Positions 59,001-64,000 of a stretch of 64,000 nt of DNA are shown in pieces. Position numbers and translations under genes: made by a program. This DNA is from Trichomonas vaginalis G3 (lineage: Eukaryota > Parabasalia > Trichomonadida > Trichomonadidae): NCBI RefSeq assembly GCF_026262505.1, contig NC_067204.1:13596522-13660521 (forward strand), in the 5' to 3' direction. Positions within the stretch are counted from its first letter, which is position 1. The number at the start of each line of letters is the position of its first letter. Below the pieces are notes generated by a model, which was not told the DNA's origin, made no database searches, and worked only from the letters and a program-made list of their open reading frames with translations.

Positions 59001-62000
59001 CGATGACCAGAACAAGAAGAACGAAGAAATGAAGAAACAAATTGAAAAACTGACATCAGAAAAAAGTGACGCACAAAATGAACTTGAAAAAGCCGAAAAC
59101 AAAGTTGATCCAGACGAATTAGTCAGGCTCAGTGAAGAGATCGAAGAACTCAAGTTAGAAGCCGACGAGAAGAAGAAGCAGAATGAAGAAGTTAGATCTT
59201 CTTTGGAAGAAGAACTTTCAAAGTACAAAGAAATCCTTGAGAACTTGAAATCAGATAATCAATCAGATATCCACAACCAAATCGATCAGATCAAGGACAG
59301 AATCAACGAGAAACAGCAAGAAAACGAGGCAGATAACCAGAAATTGCAAGAAATCATCAATAATCACAAGAAACTTCTTGAAAACATGAACAAGGAACAC
59401 GAAGAAATCCAGAAACAAATTGAACAAGAAGTTGACAAGAATAACAAGGAAATCGACCAGAAACAGAAAGAAATCAATGAAGTTAAGGAGAAACTCCAAC
59501 AGGCAAAGAAAGAAAACGAAGACGACAAGGTAGAATTGCAAAGACAAATCGATAATTGTGGAAGAGAAATCGAAAAACTCCAAAACGCAGGAGACAGCGA
59601 AATCGATTTACTCAAACAAGAAATCGATAAGAAAGAAAAAGAAAGACAGCAGGCAACAGAACAGAAACAGCATGAAATCGAAATGTACAAAGCTAAGTTA
59701 CAACATAAAGAACAAGAGAATGCTGTAAATGCTGAAAAACTCCATAACGAAATCGAAAATCTCAAGAAGAAGATCGATTCTCAAGAAATGGAATACAAGA
59801 ATTACAACGAAAGTTTGACAAAGATCTTGGACAAACTCAAAGTCAAACTTGAAGAAGTTGAGGAAGAAAACAGAAATGAAGATGAAAGAGCTGAAGAAGT
59901 TGAAAATCTCAAGGCACAAATCGCTTCCAAACGCAAACAAAATGATGCAGAAAACGAGAAATTATCTCAAGAAATCAATAAACTCAAAGAAGAACTTCAA
60001 AATCTCCAAGAAAACACAGAGATAGAAGAAATGAAACAAACAGTTGAAGACTTGAAGACACAGATCTCTGTATTCGGTGATCCAGAACAAGAAAAGATCA
60101 AACTCCAGAAGGAAATCGACGAACTCACCGAGAAAACAGAGAAATTGGCTGAAGCTGATGATGAAAACGACAAATTGCGTGAACAAATCGAAAATCTCAA
60201 GAACGTCAAATCACGCGATGTAGAAATCATCGATCTCGGTGAAGAAGAAGATGGAGAAAGACAACAATTAGTTGAAGAACTCAACAAACTCAAGGAAGAA
60301 TACGAACAACTACAAAACACAGATGACATCAATGATTTGAAGCAAGAAGTCATCGATTTATCCAAACAAATCGATGAAATCAAAGCATCAAACAAAGATG
60401 CACAAACCAAATCTGATTTACTCAAAGAACTTTCTCAACTCAATTCACAAATAGAAAACATAATCCAAGAGGAAGAAGACAAAGAAGAAATCAGATCACA
60501 TATTGAAGAAATCAAATCTCTTCTTGATAACAAACAATCAGAAGAAGACGAGAAAGAACTTGATGATCTCAAGAAACAGTTAGAAGACAAACAAAGCTTA
60601 ATCAACAAACTCAAAGAAGATATCAAATTAACTAAGGAAGAAAACGAAAAAGCTCAGAAGAACATTGATGATTTAGAACAAGAATTCGATGATCTTAACA
60701 ACGAATACGAAGAAGAAAGTCAATTTGATGAAGAAAGAAAACTTCTTGAAACAGAAATTGAACGTCTCAAACAATTAATTTCTGAAAAGAAGACACAAAA
60801 CAAGGAGAAAACAGATAAATTGTTCAAAGAAATCAATGACTTGACAGAAGAATTGAATTCATTAGAAGATGACAGTGAAAACAAGGAATTACAGAGCCAA
60901 ATCGATGAACTCAATGAACAGATCAATTCCGTCAAAGAAGAATCAAATCCACAACAAACTAAAGAGAATTTGCAGAAAGAACTCGATGATCTCAACAACA
61001 AATTACAGCAAATGATTGAAGACGAAGAAGAAAACGAGAAACTCAAAGAAGAAATCGATGCTTTGAAGGAAGAACTTAAAGACAATAAGTCACAAGAAGA
61101 AAATCAACAGCTCAAATCTCAGATTTCTGAATTACAAGAACAAATCAAACAGAAACAAAATGAAATTTCTGAAACAGAAAATTCACTCAAATCTCAGATT
61201 TCTCAATTACAAAATGAGCTGAAAGAAAAAGAATCAGAAAGAGGCGACAAATCCAATTCTTTGTACAAAGAAATCGATTCACTCAAGGAGAAGATTAACA
61301 ACCAAGAGATAGAGAACAAGGCAGACTCATCACAGTTATCAGATCTACTCAAAGATCTTAAGAAGAAACTCCAAGAATTGACAGAAGAAAACGAAACAAT
61401 CAAATCAAAGATTTCTGAAGAAAAAGAAAAATCTAAATCAGAAATGGCCAAATTAGAAGAAGAAAAGAAGTCATTGAACAAAGAACTAGAGAATGTCAAT
61501 GATGACGAAGACAAGGAAATGCTTGAAGGAGAAGTTTCTTCACTCAAAGAAACATTAAATCTCAAGAAACAAATCAATGAAGAACAGAAACAAAAATTGT
61601 CACAAGAAAAAGAAAAATTGACAGAAGAATTGTCACAGCTCAATGACAACGAAGATTTGAAGAAAGAGATCGAGCAAAAGAAGGAAGAACTCGAGAAGTT
61701 AAAGAACGATTCATCATTGTTACAAGAACTCCAAGATCTCAAGAAACAAATCGAAGAGAAATCTGAAAAACAAAATCCAGAACTCTTGAAACAAATTGAA
61801 GATTTGAAGAAAGAAATTTCAGAGAAAGAAAGCGAAAACGATTTAATCACAGGAGAAAAGAACACTGTTGAACAGCAGTACAACAAATTAGTAGAACAAA
61901 GGAAGTACTTGGAGTCAACAATGGAAGCAGCGAAGAAGAAAGTTTCTGATCTCAGACAACAATGCGATGAATTGTCGATGAAGAACAACCAGTTCAGAAT

Positions 62001-64000
62001 CGACAACGAAAAAGAATTCCAAGAAATCAAGAAATCAATTGAAGAAATCAAGGGCCAGAGAGAGCAGCTCGCAAAGAAACACAACGAGGATAAGAGGAGA
62101 GCAAGAGAATACAACACTCTCGCACGCCAGAAACTTACAGACGCTCAGCAAAAACTTGATGCAGAGAAGGCTAAAAATGAAAATCTTTTGAAGATGATGT
62201 CAGAACAAGAAAAAACCGTTTCTAATTTGGAGAAAGAATCAGAAGATTTGGAGCAAAAGAACAAAGAACTCGAGCAGCAAATGACATCAACAGGTGACTT
62301 CTCACAAGATAAGATAGAAGAGCTAAGAAAGAAGAAGGAAGAATTGCAGAAATTGAATGATGAATTATCTCAAAAACAAAAACAAAATATCGAACAATCA
62401 AATTCCCTTCAAAATGAAAAAGTGACACTTTCTAATGAAATTGAGTCATTGAAGTCCAGCACTGAAGCCATGGAGAAAGAGTCCACGGAGATGGAAAAGA
62501 AGCTCGAGGAAGACAAAGGAATCATTTCCGAGAAATCCAAAGAAAAAGAAGACTTGGAAAAGAAATCTAAAGAACAACAAGAAAAAAGTGACAAACTTAA
62601 ACAAGAAGTTGCAGAATTACAAGAGAAAGCAAAGAAGATCACAACAGAAAACACAGACTTGAATGATAAGATCACAGATTTAGAGATTTCCATTTCAAAC
62701 GCCGAAAGAAGGAAGAAAGATCTTGAGGAAGAAATCGAGAAATCATCAGCGAAATCATTGCAAGAAAAGGAGAAAGAACTCGAAGAAATCGCTGAAAAGA
62801 AGAAGAAAGAAGTCAGAGAAATGAAGAAACAACACAAACAGAACATAAGATCCTTGGAATCTTCAATTTCTCTCCTTGAACAAGACATCAAATCTCTTGA
62901 AGAAATACAGAATTCTTCCAAGAAATCTGAACAGGAAGGACTCCAACTTCTCGATGAAAAAGTCGCTGATTTGAAGATAAAGAAGTTCGAACTCGAAGAC
63001 ATCATCGCAGACAGAGATTCAGAACTCAAGAAATGGGAGAAAGAACTCCTCGAAAAGAATAAAGAACTTTCAGAAGTAAACAGACAAATCAGAGCTTTGA
63101 AAGGAGATAAAATCGACCAAATCAAGGAAGACATCAAAGATATCGATGAAGAAATAGAATCAAAGAAGAAGAAACTCAACTTAAATACAGTTGAAGATAA
63201 CGATGAAGAAGAAGAGGAATCATCAAAGCCAAAGATCTTCACACCAACAATTTCTAAACCATCAGAACAAGAAGACAACAAACCAAAGATCTTCGTTCCA
63301 ACAATTCCAAAACAAAATGAAGAAAACAAGGAAGAAAATAACAAACCAAAGGTATTTGTTCCTGTTGTTCCTAAACAAACAGAAGAACAAAAGAAGGAAG
63401 AAGAGAAACCAAAGTTCTTTGTTCCAACAACTCCAAAGCAAAATGAAGAAAACAAGGATGAAAAACCAAAGATTTTTGCTCCTCCTCCAGCTCAACCGAA
63501 ATTATTTGTTCCAACATTTAATAAACCATCAGAACAAGAAGACAACAAACCAAAGTTCTTCGTTCCAACAATAGCTAAACCAGCAGAACAAGAAACAAAG
63601 AAGGAAGAAGAGAAAGAAGAAGAAAAACCAAAGACGTCTGTCCCAGAGAAACCAAAGTTCTTCGTTCCAACAATTACAAAACCAGCAGAAGAAACAAAGA
63701 ACGAAGAAGAAAACAAGCCAAAGATCTTTGTCCCAACAACACCAAAACAAAATGAAGAAGAGAAGAAGGAAAAAGAAAAGAAAGTTGAAGAAAAACCAAA
63801 GGTTTTCGTTCCTCCTCCAGCACAACCAGAGAAACCAAAGTATTTCATTCCTCCAATGCCTAAACAGAATGAAGCAGAAAAGCCAAAATTCTTTGTTCCA
63901 CAAGTAGTTAAACCAGTTGAAGAACCAAAGAAGGAAGAAGTCAAAGAAGAAGAACAAGAAAAAGTAATTTTCATTCCAACATCTGCAACAAAGAAAGAAT
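53080..64000 (+). CDS. Giant coiled-coil protein with a KPKxFVP-repeat region (runs off the window)
   Basis: One frame is open from ATG 53080 (MSVQSPTEKIVITADSIKNI) to the window end, at least 3640 codons. After ~230 residues of mixed sequence with a proline/glycine segment (EGGPGLDE), nearly all of it is a charged coiled coil rich in E, K, N, Q and L. Residues about 735-1860 hold some twenty units of a 52-residue repeat, each opening with a hinge like IEVVEDKSEEI. From about codon 3385 the coil gives way to a K/P/E-rich tail with 13 or so units of KPK(I/F/V)FVPT. Such proteins act as cytoskeletal, Golgi-tether or centrosome scaffolds; the exact place is unknown. The outer Maverick lies only 70 bp upstream of the start. 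Confidence 0.93.
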   Translation, partial: MSVQSPTEKIVITADSIKNISNTKKLQEICLQLYKNRHNLIDVNKQLAQQLARAQQRSQEAYNELKEQSQRMIELEHQNESLEYENKELKAKTISFVGEFPNTSGINQADDSNETEIKIRKLMRTINKQRRDIADLEQKNKELQEAATNGPLMKLPASEGGPGLDETKSALLIKQLYRENARSKVQMDSLRKQLQDKDEEIKNLKAATDLSNSRISELSGIIEGESKLSELKTPPSSPSYRNFIDRGNYKDRRMKQLKDQLDQTETEIENEEGKTENLNYSLNEMIDLVAERRRALQELRNSQGKDEEKLKKQIAKVESEKTKIEDEIKHLQEDEEPQIKKLKDRLDETTTKTQIAEKKLGEMRKTIEDSRQKLAQRRQNLIERRKELTNDAENTNTELQSINNQIQEIDSEFNKLNGLVNKVQSDHSKKKSALQEQLAQKQKDLNDLKRKQAEEKASREAEIAKINDQLQKTMKEYNDLNQPQNVDLKNEIDQATKDLKELESRVNKKREELFGKNNQRVAELNKLNEQLKSKMDEMVKADQELQSAKDEHEAKKNELKAEIESVSDEISKLKDELEVIPDFEVDDLKDQLNELLKEKEELEKEKIKNNDELNSSIIMLKDEIQKEKANKDKISEEKNKRDKELNDEKSKLQDELDSLQLDEIENENDQLFEEVEDLKSKVDDAKILYNDMVDKIDDLKQQRSKVEQKYKDLEKQNKEKSDEIEKVSKEISELKEKLDNLNQFKDNTPELHQKVDAMNEQIVKKSQENEKIQEEMNKLNEELQHLENEMEEIEVVNDERETIQEKIDNIKQQIEEKKKSNEEIQDIMNLLIEAENDAQKELDDIEIVEAQSEEIRQRIQTLQDNLQDRKKLNNELTEQNNKLQKELKDLQNELDQTELVNDDSESLNKKLDEIKEQINERKSQNENNTEQNEKLIEEIEKFAKELDEIEIIEDKSDKLQAQISELQKQIDEKQKNNEQTDKSNNDLEHELQITKQKLDSMSSVKNNSDYLKSEIENVNKEIEKIRDTNNKLKQELQDKNKELEEMTDIADNSEELKEKIDSVNEEITKRVANNTTIDELIRHLHEDLKNAEAKLQSIPHVDDNTDSLQKSLDEVLAQISQKQRENDELNDEISRLIQEKEEKTDELNNMETIPDKREEISSEIETVKSQIEEKKKNNEKIAEENKKLAEELENLRQTLSKMETSDQPLENIQKEIETTKQEISEKQKELDELKQELEQIKDEDQSKADEISEEIENIKTQIDEKNKKNEEIAKNNEEKQSELDEKLKELQDLEEIKDETEEINQQIEETQKEIETKKQQKENNNKLNEELDKLKQDLEQIENVEDNVEKLTEEIEKVKSDIDSKHQLNNDIKEANEVVEEELNSLKEELEKIEPVEDKSDEIRKEIVKIQKEIETKKATNCGISESNELLNKELNDLKNQLEEIAEEKDDSEEIKAEIENLHKSIEEKKEHNANTQQNNENMKEELSKLQEEFDQIEVVEDKAEEIHSEIEKLKSQIEEKNTTNNDIKEANDILNEELNNLQKQYDEIDVEEDKSEELSQKVTDLQKLLEEKKSQNETIKSGNENILKELQSLQNELDNIEVVSSSSEEGEKKIEKLKQMISDKQKQNEETTKHNEELDNQIKDLENELNEIIPVKDKSNDLQQQIEEIKDKITDKQKKNEECSQLNTALKEEYDQLKSEFDNIAVIESKAEEIQQKIDEIKSEIDQKRKEYQDIKEGNDLLEEAYTEKQKELEQIEVVEDKTEDLQNLIDEITEQINSRKSNNLERQVSNETFEKQLGQLKQELNDLPQTDDNSESLKEEIEETKKKLAMMKDEYQRMSDEDKSLTDELIRVESELNDLENQKNVLENETIVKAEKKMQNDNTIMDLRNKIDTLKAQLQQQEKPQEDIEKLKKEYQELKFQFDAKVSQNKEEVSHSENELHSLKEMYDKIEKVEQQQVDSLKSQILSVKAQIDDQNKKNEEMKKQIEKLTSEKSDAQNELEKAENKVDPDELVRLSEEIEELKLEADEKKKQNEEVRSSLEEELSKYKEILENLKSDNQSDIHNQIDQIKDRINEKQQENEADNQKLQEIINNHKKLLENMNKEHEEIQKQIEQEVDKNNKEIDQKQKEINEVKEKLQQAKKENEDDKVELQRQIDNCGREIEKLQNAGDSEIDLLKQEIDKKEKERQQATEQKQHEIEMYKAKLQHKEQENAVNAEKLHNEIENLKKKIDSQEMEYKNYNESLTKILDKLKVKLEEVEEENRNEDERAEEVENLKAQIASKRKQNDAENEKLSQEINKLKEELQNLQENTEIEEMKQTVEDLKTQISVFGDPEQEKIKLQKEIDELTEKTEKLAEADDENDKLREQIENLKNVKSRDVEIIDLGEEEDGERQQLVEELNKLKEEYEQLQNTDDINDLKQEVIDLSKQIDEIKASNKDAQTKSDLLKELSQLNSQIENIIQEEEDKEEIRSHIEEIKSLLDNKQSEEDEKELDDLKKQLEDKQSLINKLKEDIKLTKEENEKAQKNIDDLEQEFDDLNNEYEEESQFDEERKLLETEIERLKQLISEKKTQNKEKTDKLFKEINDLTEELNSLEDDSENKELQSQIDELNEQINSVKEESNPQQTKENLQKELDDLNNKLQQMIEDEEENEKLKEEIDALKEELKDNKSQEENQQLKSQISELQEQIKQKQNEISETENSLKSQISQLQNELKEKESERGDKSNSLYKEIDSLKEKINNQEIENKADSSQLSDLLKDLKKKLQELTEENETIKSKISEEKEKSKSEMAKLEEEKKSLNKELENVNDDEDKEMLEGEVSSLKETLNLKKQINEEQKQKLSQEKEKLTEELSQLNDNEDLKKEIEQKKEELEKLKNDSSLLQELQDLKKQIEEKSEKQNPELLKQIEDLKKEISEKESENDLITGEKNTVEQQYNKLVEQRKYLESTMEAAKKKVSDLRQQCDELSMKNNQFRIDNEKEFQEIKKSIEEIKGQREQLAKKHNEDKRRAREYNTLARQKLTDAQQKLDAEKAKNENLLKMMSEQEKTVSNLEKESEDLEQKNKELEQQMTSTGDFSQDKIEELRKKKEELQKLNDELSQKQKQNIEQSNSLQNEKVTLSNEIESLKSSTEAMEKESTEMEKKLEEDKGIISEKSKEKEDLEKKSKEQQEKSDKLKQEVAELQEKAKKITTENTDLNDKITDLEISISNAERRKKDLEEEIEKSSAKSLQEKEKELEEIAEKKKKEVREMKKQHKQNIRSLESSISLLEQDIKSLEEIQNSSKKSEQEGLQLLDEKVADLKIKKFELEDIIADRDSELKKWEKELLEKNKELSEVNRQIRALKGDKIDQIKEDIKDIDEEIESKKKKLNLNTVEDNDEEEEESSKPKIFTPTISKPSEQEDNKPKIFVPTIPKQNEENKEENNKPKVFVPVVPKQTEEQKKEEEKPKFFVPTTPKQNEENKDEKPKIFAPPPAQPKLFVPTFNKPSEQEDNKPKFFVPTIAKPAEQETKKEEEKEEEKPKTSVPEKPKFFVPTITKPAEETKNEEENKPKIFVPTTPKQNEEEKKEKEKKVEEKPKVFVPPPAQPEKPKYFIPPMPKQNEAEKPKFFVPQVVKPVEEPKKEEVKEEEQEKVIFIPTSATKKE
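55290..58660 (+). repeat. ~20 tandem 52-residue (156-bp) coding repeats
   Basis: The unit runs from a hinge (I/M)E(V/I)V(E/N)DK(S/A)EE(I/L), through about 20 residues of EIxxxKxQIEEKKxxN, to an NEELxxLxxELDE end. Several consecutive units are exactly 52 residues (for example those opening IIPVKDKSND, IAVIESKAEE and IEVVEDKTED); a few are shortened to 38-45. Divergence between units shows the array is old. Confidence 0.85.
63225..63990 (+). repeat. KPKxFVPT-type repeat region
   Basis: About 13 units, each a lysine-proline-lysine, an aromatic or aliphatic residue, phenylalanine and VPT/VPP, spaced by 12-25 residues of E/K/Q-rich linker. Examples are KPKIFVPTIPKQNEE and KPKFFVPTTPKQ. The regular hydrophobic F-V-P sites in a disordered linker look like a multivalent docking array. 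The array continues to the window edge. Confidence 0.85.

Noticed and set aside
54241-63974. Many serine/phenylalanine-rich minus-strand frames opposite the coiled-coil gene
   Set aside because: They are antisense shadows of E/K/L-rich codons; no start context or independent support.
53080-64000. Calling the coiled-coil protein a viral A-type inclusion or myosin-tail protein
   Set aside because: Such labels come from generic coiled-coil similarity; no motor domain or specific motif is visible.

Overview
The window looks like nuclear DNA of a trichomonad, most likely Trichomonas vaginalis. The DNA is very AT-rich and the genes are intronless. There is a 1304-bp mariner with the size and D,D34D transposase of Tvmar1, small R2R3-Myb genes, a giant coiled-coil gene, and two large Maverick/Polinton-type virus-like elements. 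No rRNA, tRNA or CRISPR array was seen.

Layout. (1) 1-4740 is host sequence: the 5' part of an unrecognised gene, then a type II membrane protein resembling fucosyltransferases, flanked by two near-identical Myb genes in an inverted duplication. (2) 4839-7101 is a non-autonomous element with 433-bp inverted repeats and a 9-bp target duplication, which fits Mutator-like elements. (3) 7179-8482 is a mariner with a complete transposase frame. (4) 8747-53009 is a Maverick (outer element, about 18.9 kb without its insert). It has ~700-bp terminal inverted repeats. Its rightward replication/integration genes (POLB with an HNH-like insert, integrase) face a mostly leftward virion block (fiber, minor structural proteins, packaging ATPase, capsid candidates). 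(5) Inside the outer element's right inverted repeat lies a second, different 25.4-kb element (27086-52474), bounded by 67-68-bp inverted repeats and an exact 6-bp AATAAA duplication. It has an SF3 helicase, a capsid candidate, packaging ATPase, integrase, fiber, KilA-N and methyltransferase-like sequence. (6) 53080 to the window end is the start of a coiled-coil gene of at least 3640 codons.

How the parts relate. The outer element looks close to whole apart from the nested insertion, with perhaps three or four breaks. The inner element is clean at its left third and its ends but very broken between about 36.7 and 51 kb (dozens of breaks). A nested insert must be younger than its host, so that decay is surprising and may partly be assembly error. 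Both elements are treated here as fossils.

The most interesting signal is modular exchange between two otherwise dissimilar virus-like elements. They share, at high DNA identity, the tip domain of a phage-type tail fiber and a KilA-N accessory island with its repeats. Their capsid and replication genes look unrelated. The outer element also has a compact T-rich promoter-like motif before nearly every gene, including a 20-bp gap that must serve two divergent genes.
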